Positions 25,558 to 34,167 of a DNA stretch of 38,975 nt are shown in pieces. Positions within the stretch are counted from its first letter, which is position 1. Each line of letters begins with the position of its first letter. Under the pieces are notes generated by a model. That model was not told the DNA's origin. It saw only the letters and a list, made by a program, of their open reading frames with translations, and did no database searches. This DNA comes from Bryobacterales bacterium. Its GTDB lineage: Bacteria > Acidobacteriota > Terriglobia > Bryobacterales > Bryobacteraceae. The position numbers were made by a program, and so were the translations under genes. The stretch spans positions 1 through 38,975 of the forward strand of contig JADLDI010000044.1 of the NCBI GenBank assembly GCA_020846745.1, written 5' to 3'.

Positions 25558-26304
25558 CTAAGCATCCTGCCGGCTGGTGACGAACCCGCTGAAGGCGACT
25601 AACGCGATCGCGGCCGCCAGGAATCCGGCAATGGGCGCCAAGTCATACGCACCGGTCCAAAGCTTGGTCGACCGGTCGAGGTAGTGGGGAAAGACGCCGC
25701 TCATAAAATCGGCGACGTGCAGGTGGAAACGGCTGAATGCAGGGTGGCGTGTCGCGGCGAGATAGAAGATGTAGGCGAGGTAAGACGTGGCGAGCGCGAC
25801 GTATTCACTGGAAAATAGGACGGAAGCGACAAACGAAATAGCGAACGTGAATACACCTCCGGCAGCCCACAGCGGAAAGAAGCGAATGGCGTAATCGAGC
25901 GGAAGGTGTTGCCCGGCCGCGGTCGATCCCAACGTGACAAAAGCCAGCGGCAAGGCGGACAGCGCGAGCACTTGCAGGGTGCCCACGGCGGCTCGCGACA
26001 GGACGAGGCTGAAGCGTCCGACAGGAAGCGCGAGCGTAAAGCCCAGCGTGTTCTGCTTACGGTCGCGGTGAAGGCCGCCGAGACCGAGCAGCAGGCAACT
26101 GAGTTGGAGAATCCCTCTGGTGGCGCCGCCGAAGATGGTCCAGTGGATGTATTGCGTGTAGTTACGGACGCCGGGATGCGCCTGGGCGATGCCGGGGTAT
26201 AGCTGTGCGTGAAACAGCGTATAGACCAGGCACATGGCGGCGATGATCGCAGCGGCAATGGCGAAGCGTGCACGGCTCTCGCGCCAGGCTTTGTACCAGA
26301 GCAT
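25558..26304 (-). CDS. ABC-2 type transporter permease
   Basis: 248 residues, about six membrane spans, with an ABC-2 permease pattern (GGLHRDRKQNTLGFTLALPVGRFSLVLSRA). It begins MLWYKAWRE, like the adjacent permease, so the two arose by duplication and probably form a heterodimer with the ATPase at 27040-27966. GGAGA precedes the ATG by about 6 nt. Last gene of a four-gene GntR-ABC operon. Confidence 0.87.
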   Translation of the reverse strand: MLWYKAWRESRARFAIAAAIIAAMCLVYTLFHAQLYPGIAQAHPGVRNYTQYIHWTIFGGATRGILQLSCLLLGLGGLHRDRKQNTLGFTLALPVGRFSLVLSRAAVGTLQVLALSALPLAFVTLGSTAAGQHLPLDYAIRFFPLWAAGGVFTFAISFVASVLFSSEYVALATSYLAYIFYLAATRHPAFSRFHLHVADFMSGVFPHYLDRSTKLWTGAYDLAPIAGFLAAAIALVAFSGFVTSRQDA

Positions 26305-26315
26305 AGATCGTCTCC

Positions 26316-27053
26316 TTAGAAATCGAGCGGCTGCATGCGCTGGGCAGCCCAGACAATGAAGATCGCGCTGATGGCGAGCATGACAATCAAGGTAAACCCG
26401 GGGAGGGGGCCGACCAGAACGTGGCGAGCCATGTCAAAGAAGGGCATGGCCTCACCATTCATGACTTCGAAGATGTTGAGCATCGGCTGACGCGACAACC
26501 AAGGCAGGTTGAGAACCACGCCGTAAGCCATCAGCGAGGGAACCGCGACCAGCACTGGAGTGTATTGCCCTTCGAACCTATGTGCAAGCAGGAAGGTAAA
26601 GCCGTAGCAGACGGCGCCGCAACCTGCCCAGAGCAGGAAGAAGCCTACCGCTTGCTCGACGGCGTAAGTTTGCCCGGCATACGGGGAGGCGATGGGTAGA
26701 ACCACGACCGGAGCGGCGGCGATGGCGAGCAGTCCGGCATAGCCGGCAATAGCGCGTGTCAGGACAATTCGACGGCGGCTCACCGGAAGGGAGAGTGTAA
26801 AACCAAGGGTGCCTTGTGCGCGCTCCTGCAGCAGGCCTCCGGAACCTAAGATCACCGAAAGCATGATAAAGATGTCGCGGCCGATAGTCTTATAAACCGA
26901 TTTCCAGATGTAGCCCGCATACGTGAGGGAAGGGTCCGTGTGGGCGCGCATGCTCTCCTGATTCAGCACAATCAGCAGGCACGCCACGGCCAGAGCAGCG
27001 GTTCCGGTGAGCGCCACGGCGGCGATCTCGCGCAACGACTTATACCAGAGCAT
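26316..27053 (-). CDS. ABC-2 type transporter permease (paralogue)
   Basis: 245 residues from ATG 27053 (MLWYKSLREIAAVAL); the frame open to 27251 is the opposite part of the ATPase gene and not coding. Six hydrophobic spans and GSGGLLQERAQGTLGFTLSLPVSRRRIVL, matching the corresponding stretch of the second permease. It overlaps the ATPase gene by 14 bp and is separated from the second permease by 11 bp. Substrate unknown; YtrA-controlled exporters often respond to envelope-active compounds. Confidence 0.88.
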   Translation of the reverse strand: MLWYKSLREIAAVALTGTAALAVACLLIVLNQESMRAHTDPSLTYAGYIWKSVYKTIGRDIFIMLSVILGSGGLLQERAQGTLGFTLSLPVSRRRIVLTRAIAGYAGLLAIAAAPVVVLPIASPYAGQTYAVEQAVGFFLLWAGCGAVCYGFTFLLAHRFEGQYTPVLVAVPSLMAYGVVLNLPWLSRQPMLNIFEVMNGEAMPFFDMARHVLVGPLPGFTLIVMLAISAIFIVWAAQRMQPLDF

Positions 27054-27966
27054 CGACACACTCCGGCTGGCGGCGGCCTTGCTCCTGCACCGTTTCCAGG
27101 AAGACTTCGCGCAAGTTGACCGGCGAGACTTGGACATCAACGGCTCCGCGCTCACGGCCGAGCAGGGCGATGCTGTCGGCATTGCTGCTCGCGAGAATCG
27201 TGATCTGCCGGCCTTCCCGGCGCATCTTCTCGACGCCGCGGATCGGTTCAAGCATTGGAGCAGGCGTGGAAAACCCGAACGAGATCCGGCGATAGTTTTC
27301 GCGAATCTGCTCGAGCGACATGTCGAGCACTGCCGTCCCGCGGTGGATCATGAGGACGTCGTCCGCTATCCGTTCGACCTCTGCCAGTTGATGCGACGAG
27401 AAGAAGACGCTGGTTCCCTGCGCGGGCGCTGCCACCAGAGTCTGCAGCAGTTCCTCGATCGACACAGGGTCGAGCCCCTCGGTCGGTTCGTCGAGAATCA
27501 GCAGCGCCGGGCGGCGTGAAAGGGCAAGCAACAGGGCGAGCTTCGTCCGCATCCCTTTGGAAAGCGCCTTCACTTTGCGGCCGGGCGGAAGACGGTACTC
27601 CGCCAGCAAGCGGCGCTCGATATCCGGCTGCCAGTCCGTGTAAAACGAACGGGTGAAGCGGATCAGTTCCGCCACCGTCATGTAGCCGTACAGGCCCTTG
27701 TCTTCGCCAACGTAAGCGATGCGCCGGCGGATTTCAATGCTCTGTTTAGCGTCATCGATCCGATAGCCGAGCACCGTGCCTGTTCCGGAGGTGGGCCGGA
27801 CCATCCCGAGCAACATCTTGATGGTCGAACTCTTCCCAGCGCCATTGCGGCCAAGGAATCCGGTAATGCGGCCGGCACGTACGCTCAGGTTCAACTGGTT
27901 CACGGCGCGGAAACTTCCGTAATCCTTGGTGAGCCCGCTGGTCTGGATTACACGGCCGGAGGTCAT
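27040..27966 (-). CDS. ABC transporter ATP-binding protein
   Basis: 308 residues. Walker A GRNGAGKSS (39-47), signature LSKGM (135-139), Walker B LLILDEP (155-161) and the H-loop region FFSSHQLAEVERIAD. The C-terminal extension (~215-308) resembles that of YtrB/drug-export ATPases and may be regulatory. It energises the two permeases encoded downstream. Its ATG overlaps the GntR stop by 4 bp (ATGA). Confidence 0.94.
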   Translation of the reverse strand: MTSGRVIQTSGLTKDYGSFRAVNQLNLSVRAGRITGFLGRNGAGKSSTIKMLLGMVRPTSGTGTVLGYRIDDAKQSIEIRRRIAYVGEDKGLYGYMTVAELIRFTRSFYTDWQPDIERRLLAEYRLPPGRKVKALSKGMRTKLALLLALSRRPALLILDEPTEGLDPVSIEELLQTLVAAPAQGTSVFFSSHQLAEVERIADDVLMIHRGTAVLDMSLEQIRENYRRISFGFSTPAPMLEPIRGVEKMRREGRQITILASSNADSIALLGRERGAVDVQVSPVNLREVFLETVQEQGRRQPECVDALV

Positions 27967-28358
27967 GCGGTCCTCCCGGCTGTGGCGGTTTGAATGAGTT
28001 GGGCTTCAAACAAACGCCGGATCTCATCGCGGGAAAATCCGTCTTCGAGCAGGCTCTCGACGACGTTCTTAACGGTCGCCTGCGCGTTGAGGAGTTTGGT
28101 GGCACGCTCTTTGCCGCCACGGCGAGCGGAGATGTAAGCACCGGAACCGTGCCGTAGCTCCAGCAGCCCTTCGTGCTGCAGTTCCATGTACGCTCTGGCG
28201 ACGGTGTTGTGGCTGATGACTAGTTCTTCCGCCAAGGCCCGGATGCTTGGCATGAGGTCGCCGTCCTGCAACACCCCCGTCTCAACCGCGTAACGTACCT
28301 GCTCCATTAGCTGCAGGTAGAGTGGGTGTCCGGAAGCCGGATTGAGGTGGAACACCAT
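27963..28358 (-). CDS. GntR-family regulator, YtrA subfamily
   Basis: 131 residues from ATG 28358. The winged helix-turn-helix (PLYLQLMEQVRYAVETGVLQDGD, PSIRALAEELVISHNTVARAY) is followed by a short tail of ~50 residues, as in YtrA regulators that repress an ABC operon. The promoter contains a 22-bp palindrome that is the likely autoregulatory site. The -10 box ends 6 bp before the ATG, so the message should be leaderless. A TTG at 28364 is in frame but less likely. Head of the operon gntR-ATPase-permease-permease. Confidence 0.9.
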   Translation of the reverse strand: MVFHLNPASGHPLYLQLMEQVRYAVETGVLQDGDLMPSIRALAEELVISHNTVARAYMELQHEGLLELRHGSGAYISARRGGKERATKLLNAQATVKNVVESLLEDGFSRDEIRRLFEAQLIQTATAGRTA

Positions 28359-28364
28359 GTCCAA

Positions 28365-28387
28365 ACTGTACCACAGTATTGGTACAG
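28365..28387 (-). promoter_or_regulatory. Promoter and palindromic operator of the gntR-ABC operon
   Basis: Arms CTGTACCA (28366-28373) and TGGTACAG (28380-28387) form a perfect 8-bp inverted repeat with a 6-bp spacer CAGTAT. On the minus strand TACAGT (28370-28365) serves as -10, and TTGACC upstream of the palindrome is a plausible -35 (19-bp spacing), so the repeat fills the promoter spacer. GTAC-type palindromes are typical of YtrA-subfamily regulators. Confidence 0.75.
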
Positions 28388-28408
28388 ATGGTCAATTCGT
28401 CCCGATAC

Positions 28409-30058
28409 TTACGCTTCCTGCCAGTTCGACCGTTCAAAGAACGTCGGCGGCTCGTAGGTGATGCCCCGCTCCAGCCGCTTCTGCTCGCGCTTCGCGGCCC
28501 ACAGCAGGGCCGGACCAATCAGCCGCCCCATCCACTTGGAAGAAGCTCCGCATTCGCGGCGAACCTCGGCGCGCAGTTCGCGCAAGCGCGCCGCTACCGC
28601 CTCGTTCGACCGCGCCACATACTTCTCCGCCGCCCAGAGCAAGCCGCTGTAATAGGTGCGTAGCGCTTCGCGGTCCTTTTCAAATCGGGCGCGAACGCGC
28701 AGATCCGGGAAGTCCTTATACCGCTTCCAGCCCGCGAGAGTGGTTCGGACGAAGCGCGCCAAGCTCGGACCGTTCACTTCGAAGTCGCGGGCAAACGCCA
28801 TGTCGAGGAAGTGTTTGGACTGCTCGGGCGTGATATGCGGGTGTTTCCAGTTGAACTGATACTGCCCGTGGATGTCGGCCAGGTCGACATCGATCAGGCG
28901 ATTGGTGTCGTTCATGCGGCGGTAGAGCGGCGTACCCGGCACGGGCGTGAACAGCATGAACTGGTGGAAGTCGGAATCATGGGCGATGGCGTGATCGATT
29001 TCGGCGTGGATGTTTTCCGGCGTATGGTGCTCCATGCCGATGATCGTGGAACCGAGTACCGCGATGCCATGGGTCCGGAGTTCGCGGGTAAGCGCCAGGG
29101 TATCCGCACCGCTCAGCTTTTCATAACCCGAGCGCGGCGATTCCAGCCCCATCCAGATCCAGGCGACGCCCAGTTCCACCAGTTCCTGAATTGAATACTG
29201 GCGGACTGCGTTCGCCGACGAGAACACGTAAAGGGTCCACGCCTTGTGGCCGGCTTTCATCAGCTCAAGCAACTCCAGGGCACGCCGGCGGTGCAGCAGG
29301 AAGTTCTCGTCCATCAGGAAGAACGACGTCATGCCGAGCGAACTCTCCGCCTTTTCCATCGCGGCAAACAATTCCGCACCCGTATTGAGGAAGTTCTGGT
29401 AGCGGCCCTTGCCACCGTAGAAAGACGAAGTGGTACAGAATTCGCAACCCATCGGACAACCCACCGACGGGATAATGGTGGCGGCCGTCGACCCCAGTTT
29501 GGTCGGCATCTTGATACCCATGACGCGGTGGCCGAATCCTGCCGCAATCACCGGATGCTTAATGGGCGCCGTGTCGTCTTCGCCCAGGTACCGGCGCATC
29601 CAGCCGACGCCTTCCCCCTGCACAATATGGTCGGCATCGATCATCTTGTCCAGCTCGGGAATCGCGGCGACATGCCCGCCAACCAGAATGGTCGACTGCG
29701 GCGAAAGCTTCCGCACCATCTGGCACATCTCTTTCACCTTGCCGACGTTCACAATGATCGACGAGATACCAATGACATCGTACTGGCCCGTCGAAATCTC
29801 TTCGGCGAACCGCTCACGAGTCGGAAAATCCAACACCGCGCAGGGCGCCTTGATGTTCGTTTGAATGAACATGATGCCCCAGGAGCGATGGAACAAGCGG
29901 AGCGAGAACGGACCCTGCAAACGGGTCACCTGGTTGTGGTAAAGCTCCATAGGATTGATGGAGCGGCTGCCGTACTCATCGTCCTGGGCATAGGGGCCAA
30001 AGACCGAGGAAAGCAAAATACGAGCTTGAGAGCCTTTTGGGTGAATTGGATGCGCCAT
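28409..30058 (-). CDS. B12-binding-domain-type radical SAM protein, function unknown
   Basis: 549 residues. The N-terminal ~190 residues form a Rossmann-like module (YDVIGISSIIVNVGKVKEM, LVGGHVAAIPELDKM, HIVQGEG) like the cobalamin-binding domain of this superfamily, but the DxHxxG cobalamin ligand is not visible. The radical SAM cluster is C201-P-M-G-C205-E-F-C208, followed by FFLMDENFLL, LESPRSGYEKLSG and LGSTIIGMEHHTPEN. A long basic C-terminal region (~420-549) follows. Relatives include hopanoid and lipid methylases or C-C-bond-forming lipid enzymes; the substrate cannot be told. AAGAGG lies 4 nt before ATG. Confidence 0.85.
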   Translation of the reverse strand: MAHPIHPKGSQARILLSSVFGPYAQDDEYGSRSINPMELYHNQVTRLQGPFSLRLFHRSWGIMFIQTNIKAPCAVLDFPTRERFAEEISTGQYDVIGISSIIVNVGKVKEMCQMVRKLSPQSTILVGGHVAAIPELDKMIDADHIVQGEGVGWMRRYLGEDDTAPIKHPVIAAGFGHRVMGIKMPTKLGSTAATIIPSVGCPMGCEFCTTSSFYGGKGRYQNFLNTGAELFAAMEKAESSLGMTSFFLMDENFLLHRRRALELLELMKAGHKAWTLYVFSSANAVRQYSIQELVELGVAWIWMGLESPRSGYEKLSGADTLALTRELRTHGIAVLGSTIIGMEHHTPENIHAEIDHAIAHDSDFHQFMLFTPVPGTPLYRRMNDTNRLIDVDLADIHGQYQFNWKHPHITPEQSKHFLDMAFARDFEVNGPSLARFVRTTLAGWKRYKDFPDLRVRARFEKDREALRTYYSGLLWAAEKYVARSNEAVAARLRELRAEVRRECGASSKWMGRLIGPALLWAAKREQKRLERGITYEPPTFFERSNWQEA

Positions 30059-30082
30059 TCGTCCTCTTAATCCGGAAGAGGC

Positions 30083-30105
30083 ATTGTATCAAACGGATAA
30101 TCCGT
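30083..30105 (-). promoter_or_regulatory. Promoter of the radical SAM gene with a small palindrome
   Basis: Minus-strand -10 TACAAT (30088-30083) with the perfect palindrome ACGGATAATCCGT (30093-30105) directly upstream in the spacer, a possible repressor site. No strong -35 seen. Confidence 0.4.
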
Positions 30106-30245
30106 ACGTGTTTGTCCACATTGAACGGCGCGGATCGCCCTTTGACTGTAGCTGGGCGCTTGTCCGAAGGCAAACAAGGCAAACAAAGAAAAGGCGCACC
30201 GGGCGTCGGGTGTCGCTAATCGTCTACGCTGGACGGTAGTTCTAA

Positions 30246-30782
30246 ATGGATCGTGTTCCCTTTCTCGCCACCACGGCGGCCCTGGCGTATGACGGAATCG
30301 GGACGCTGCCCGTATGTGTCGCGCTCGACAATGTGCGTAGCATGTATAACGTAGGGGCGTTCTTCCGCACGTCGGACGCGGTGGGCCTCGAACGCATCTA
30401 CCTGGGCGGAATTACGGCTAAACCGCCGAAGAAAGAGATTACGAAGACCGCTCTCGGCGCTGACGAGACCGTTCCATGGACTCACACCTGGGACCTCTCC
30501 GAAGCCGTCGCCGGACTGCACCGCACCGGCTATGAGATCGCCGCTGTGGAGACCAGCCAGCGCGCGGTGGACCTGTTCGACTGGGTGCCGCGCTTCCCTG
30601 TGTGCGTCCTCTTCGGGCACGAGGTGGATGGCGTAGATGCGAGATTACTCGGGCTGGCGGACACGTTTGTCAGGATCCCGATGCTGGGGAAGAAGCATTC
30701 CTTGAACGTGGCCACCGCGGGCGGGGTGGTGCTGTATGAATTGTTGCGCAAGTACCGAACTTTGGTCAGCGCGAATCGATAG
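30246..30782 (+). CDS. SpoU/TrmH-family RNA 2'-O-methyltransferase
   Basis: A 178-residue SPOUT methyltransferase consisting of the catalytic domain only. All three SpoU motifs are present: motif 1 LDNVRSMYNVGAFFRTSDA (N29, N35, R41), motif 2 LFGHEVDGV (E126) and motif 3 IPMLGKKHSLNVATA (S152, N154), which form the trefoil-knot SAM site. It methylates the 2'-hydroxyl of a tRNA or rRNA nucleotide; the short form resembles TrmH/TrmL-like enzymes, target unknown. Convergent with the downstream minus-strand gene. Confidence 0.93.
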   Translation: MDRVPFLATTAALAYDGIGTLPVCVALDNVRSMYNVGAFFRTSDAVGLERIYLGGITAKPPKKEITKTALGADETVPWTHTWDLSEAVAGLHRTGYEIAAVETSQRAVDLFDWVPRFPVCVLFGHEVDGVDARLLGLADTFVRIPMLGKKHSLNVATAGGVVLYELLRKYRTLVSANR

Positions 30783-30808
30783 AACCGCGGGCGAACGGTC
30801 GCGCCCTT

Positions 30809-31780
30809 TCAAGACTTTTGCTCCACCATTGTCGCAAACAGGAACAGCGGATCGCCGGCACGCACCGACGGTGTCATCCGCAGCATCGCCACCACGCCGT
30901 CAACCGGCGCGCGGTACTCCTCGAGTAAGCTGCCGTCCAGGTCGACTAACTTACCAACCAGCGTTCCCTTCACCACCGGTTCCAGGAAGTTCACCGTTGG
31001 GACGAAAAACCCGTCCTTCGACGTCTCCAAACCCATATCGGTATTGCCATCGCCGTATAACTCCACGGGAGGCGCCGACGGCTCCATTGCGCTCGCCAGG
31101 ATCCCCAGGTGCCGCGCCAGGTTCCGCAAACCTCGCCCGAAAATCTCCGCATCCTCCCGCTTGATCCGCCCCGCCCCCGTCGCTTCCGTATAGAGGAAGG
31201 GGACGCCGTGATCTTTGCACGATGACAAGGTCCGCCCCGGCGGAATCACCGGATGCCCCCAAATCACCGGAGCCCCAAACGCCTCAGCCGCCGCCCGCGA
31301 CCGTGGATCCTCTGTATAGAACCCTGCCATTGTCGGCATCAGGTAACGCACACCAGCGCTGTGCAGGTCGATGAAGAAACTCGCTTGGCCGATCACCGCG
31401 GTATCGATCGCATGCGCAATCGCTTCCGACGCCGTTCCGCCCGCCTTCCCCGGAAACACGCGCGCCAGATTCGCCCCGTCCAGCGGACTCGTGCGTGCGA
31501 TCGCCGCATACGCCGGCGGGTTCGCCACCGGCACGGCAATCACGCTCCCCGTCATCGCCGCCACATCGAGTGCATCGAAAAACTCGAAGATCGCACCCAC
31601 GCCTTCGTACTCATCGCCGTGAATGTTCGCGGTCATGGCCAGCACCGCGCCGTCACGCACACCTCGCGCCACCAGCAGCGGTATTCGCAAACCTTCCTGC
31701 GAGGAGTTATCTAACTCCATCCAAAGCCGCTGCTTCGTGCCCGGCGCACAACCGGCAAGCTTGAACTCGTGTGGCCTCAT
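30809..31780 (-). CDS. Succinylglutamate desuccinylase/aspartoacylase-family hydrolase
   Basis: 323 residues from ATG 31780. The zinc-carboxypeptidase-like (M14) fold of this family shows H54 and E57 (NIHGDEYEG), H140 (DLHSAG) and a late EATGAGRIKRED segment with the likely catalytic glutamate. The C-terminal beta domain (GTLVGKLVDLDG..YRAPVDGVVAM) is normal for the family. It hydrolyses an N-acyl amide; the acyl amino acid is unknown. The start overlaps the sialidase-like stop by 4 bp (ATGA), so the two are co-translated. Confidence 0.87.
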   Translation of the reverse strand: MRPHEFKLAGCAPGTKQRLWMELDNSSQEGLRIPLLVARGVRDGAVLAMTANIHGDEYEGVGAIFEFFDALDVAAMTGSVIAVPVANPPAYAAIARTSPLDGANLARVFPGKAGGTASEAIAHAIDTAVIGQASFFIDLHSAGVRYLMPTMAGFYTEDPRSRAAAEAFGAPVIWGHPVIPPGRTLSSCKDHGVPFLYTEATGAGRIKREDAEIFGRGLRNLARHLGILASAMEPSAPPVELYGDGNTDMGLETSKDGFFVPTVNFLEPVVKGTLVGKLVDLDGSLLEEYRAPVDGVVAMLRMTPSVRAGDPLFLFATMVEQKS

Positions 31781-32880
31781 CGTCCAATCCCCAGCAGCCA
31801 CTCGCGCGTAAACTTCCCATACCGTATGTCCCGGCTGCCGCGGGCCGCCTGGTCCTCCTGCCACACCGCCACAAACGTTCCGTCCGGTAACTGCGTAATC
31901 CCCGGATAACTCGCCTGCCGGCCCGGATTCGACAGAATGCGCGGCGTCGACCACGTCCGTCCCTTATCGTTCGACAGCGCCGCCACCAACGGCCACCGCT
32001 GCAGCGGACTGTTGTTCCACACCGCCACAATCTCCTGCGGGTTCCGCTCGTTCCGCCAGAGCGCGCTCGGCGTATTGCCCCCCGTCAGCGAACTCGGCAC
32101 CGGAGTGGACCACGTCAGGCCTCCATCGCCGCTCCGCGCTTCATAATGATGAGACCCGCCGCTGCGCAGAATCATCAGGATTTCGCCATCCGCCAATTGC
32201 ACGATCGACGGCTCGCACAACCCGTTCGTGAAGTTCGGCCGGATCTTGTCTTCGGCCTGCGCATACACGTTCCCGTGCAGCGTCCACGTCTCGCCATCGG
32301 GCGACAGCAGCACGCCCGAGGCCAGGTACATCTCGCCCTCGGTCCTCGCCTTCATTCCCTTCTCCGCCCATAAGTCCCACGAGATGCCCATGGCATAAGT
32401 GCCATCGCGTAACTTGATCCCGTTATGCTGCTTCCCCGGCGTATATTGCCGCGGAATAAATAACTCCGTCACCGGCGACCATGTCGCGCCGTTATCTGTC
32501 GACTTCGTAACTGTCGTCCACGCCTTTGAAATATCGTTCGGTATCTTGGTGCGCGTGCCGAACACCCAAACCTTGTTTCCGTCCACCAATATGTTCGGAT
32601 CGCCATCGTTCATATTCGGATCGTCAATCAGCACCTTTGGCGCCGACCACGTCTTCGCCCCATCGGCCGAAAACGTGCCATAAATCCTGGTATTCCGATC
32701 GTCTTTGGCGTGGCCTCCAAACACGGCAATCAGCCGCCCATCCCCCATCCGCGCCACCTGCGATATGGTGTTCATCTGAAAGGCCCCGCCATCCCCTTTC
32801 ACAACCGTCCCCGTCTCCAACTCCACCGCAAAGGCACTAACTACCGCCAGCGCACCAGCTAACAAACAAAGTCGAATCAT
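31777..32880 (-). CDS. Exported sialidase-like BNR/Asp-box six-bladed propeller protein
   Basis: 367 residues with a signal peptide (MIRLCLLAGALAVVSAFA). Four Asp-box motifs are visible: SADGAKTWS, STDNGATWS, SGDGGLTWS and SNDKGRTWS. The repeats, WSAPKVL and ITQLPDGTFVAVW fit an exo-alpha-sialidase-like propeller. The Arg triad and Tyr of true sialidases cannot be confirmed, so the substrate may be another glycan. AAAGGA lies 8 nt before ATG. First gene of a pair with the aspartoacylase-like hydrolase. Confidence 0.87.
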   Translation of the reverse strand: MIRLCLLAGALAVVSAFAVELETGTVVKGDGGAFQMNTISQVARMGDGRLIAVFGGHAKDDRNTRIYGTFSADGAKTWSAPKVLIDDPNMNDGDPNILVDGNKVWVFGTRTKIPNDISKAWTTVTKSTDNGATWSPVTELFIPRQYTPGKQHNGIKLRDGTYAMGISWDLWAEKGMKARTEGEMYLASGVLLSPDGETWTLHGNVYAQAEDKIRPNFTNGLCEPSIVQLADGEILMILRSGGSHHYEARSGDGGLTWSTPVPSSLTGGNTPSALWRNERNPQEIVAVWNNSPLQRWPLVAALSNDKGRTWSTPRILSNPGRQASYPGITQLPDGTFVAVWQEDQAARGSRDIRYGKFTREWLLGIGR

Positions 32881-32913
32881 AAAATCAGTCCTTTACTTTT
32901 GAAACGTATCCGT

Positions 32914-32952
32914 GTGGCGCAAGCTTTCACTTGCCGGGGCGGCGTTCCCGCC
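32914..32952 (+). repeat. REP-like double hairpin 3' of the threonine synthase gene
   Basis: GTGGCGCAAGC then an imperfect hairpin (CAAG/CTTG, 32916-32935), directly followed by a second hairpin (GGCGG 32938-32942 with CCGCC 32948-32952). It starts like the element at 33997 (GTGGCGCAmGC). Confidence 0.45.
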
Positions 32953-32968
32953 GTCCTACCCGTTCTTC

Positions 32969-33973
32969 CTACAACACCTCCAACAACCCGCCCGCCTCCA
33001 CCTTCTTATCCGGAAACCGCCCGGCCGCCGCTCGAATCGAATTCGGATCTTTGAACCCATGCCCCGTCACCAGACAAACCACCTCATCCCCCGCGCCAAT
33101 CCAGCCCAACTCCCGCGCCCGTAAAGCCCCCGCCAAAGCCGTCGCCCCCGCCGGCTCACAATAAATGCCTTCCTCACTCAACATCCGCGATTGTGCCGAC
33201 CACACCGCTTCATCCGATACGGTCAACGCCTTCCCGCCAGTCTCTTTCAACAACCGAACCAGCAACGACGCGTCGATATCGAACGGCACCGACAACCCGC
33301 TGATCTTCGTCGAACTCTGCACCGCCTCAATCGTCTCCACGCCGCGTTCCCAAGCCGTCACGACCGTGTTACACCGCTCCGGCTGCACCGCATATACCTT
33401 CGCGCCCGTCCCCACACACCCGCGGATCACCGCCGAACACAGCCCGCCTCCACCCACCGGCACAAAGATATGCGCCTTCGGAACCTTCCCCGTAATCTCC
33501 GCGCCTATCGACTCCACCCGCTGCATCCCCACCGGGCAATACCGGTAAGCGGAAATCGCGAGCGCCATCCCTCGCTCCACCGATACGCGCTTCAACACGT
33601 CCATCACTTCACTGGTCAATTGCGGATCCACCGTAAACCCCGGCACCCGGATCACCTGCGCCCCATGCGCCTGCATCTGCATCAACTTCCCCGCCGGCGC
33701 ATCTTCGGCCACCACAATCGTGCAACGCACACCATACCGCGCCGAACAAGCCGCCAGCGCCGCCCCCGTGTTCCCCGAAGACGTCGCCACCACGGCCGTC
33801 ACCCCTTCACCCACAACCCGCCCAATCTCCCCAGCTGCAAACCGGTCCTTGTAAGACCCCGTCGGGTTAGCCGTCTCCAACTTAAACCACAAGCTTTCGA
33901 TACCCGCGGATATTCCCACCCGCGTCGACTCCACCAACGGCGTATTCCCTTCCCCAAGCGTCACCTGAGCCAT
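32969..33973 (-). CDS. thrC: Threonine synthase-like PLP enzyme
   Basis: 334 residues, fold-type II PLP enzyme. LGEGNTPLV at the start, NPTGSYKDR with the PLP-binding K42, SSGNTGAALAA (phosphate/substrate loop) and PVGGGGLCSAV (PLP phosphate loop) fit threonine synthase, which converts O-phosphohomoserine to threonine. It lacks the N-terminal zinc-ribbon-like extension of many ThrC proteins, so a related ammonia-lyase function is possible. ATG 33973 is supported by AAGGGA 5 nt upstream; the frame open to 34042 is intergenic. Divergent from the MDR oxidoreductase. Confidence 0.87.
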   Translation of the reverse strand: MAQVTLGEGNTPLVESTRVGISAGIESLWFKLETANPTGSYKDRFAAGEIGRVVGEGVTAVVATSSGNTGAALAACSARYGVRCTIVVAEDAPAGKLMQMQAHGAQVIRVPGFTVDPQLTSEVMDVLKRVSVERGMALAISAYRYCPVGMQRVESIGAEITGKVPKAHIFVPVGGGGLCSAVIRGCVGTGAKVYAVQPERCNTVVTAWERGVETIEAVQSSTKISGLSVPFDIDASLLVRLLKETGGKALTVSDEAVWSAQSRMLSEEGIYCEPAGATALAGALRARELGWIGAGDEVVCLVTGHGFKDPNSIRAAAGRFPDKKVEAGGLLEVL

Positions 33974-33996
33974 CACAATCCCTTCATCTTTAATTC

Positions 33997-34042
33997 GTGG
34001 CGCACGCGCCCACGCGTGCCGTGTCCACACTCCTGTGGACAC
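33997..34042 (+). repeat. REP-like element with perfect inverted repeat between thrC and the oxidoreductase
   Basis: Begins GTGGCGCACGC, like the element at 32914, and ends in a perfect 9-bp inverted repeat: GTGTCCACA (34021-34029), CTCC, TGTGGACAC (34034-34042). Could be a repetitive intergenic element or an operator for the divergent genes. Confidence 0.5.
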
Positions 34043-34167
34043 TTTGTCCGTCTATCTTCGGGGTTCCCTCAACCGCTCCAAACACGCACTGCACCGGAAA
34101 CGGAACCCCGACCGTGAGGGAGGGGGTAGGATCTTTTCTCACTCCCGCCAGCGAGGGGGTGCGCATC

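Noticed and set aside
28400..30100. Replication terminus or dif site at the skew change
   Set aside because: No dif-like XerCD sequence was recognised and the skew flips back at about 35.2 kb, which fits an inversion better.
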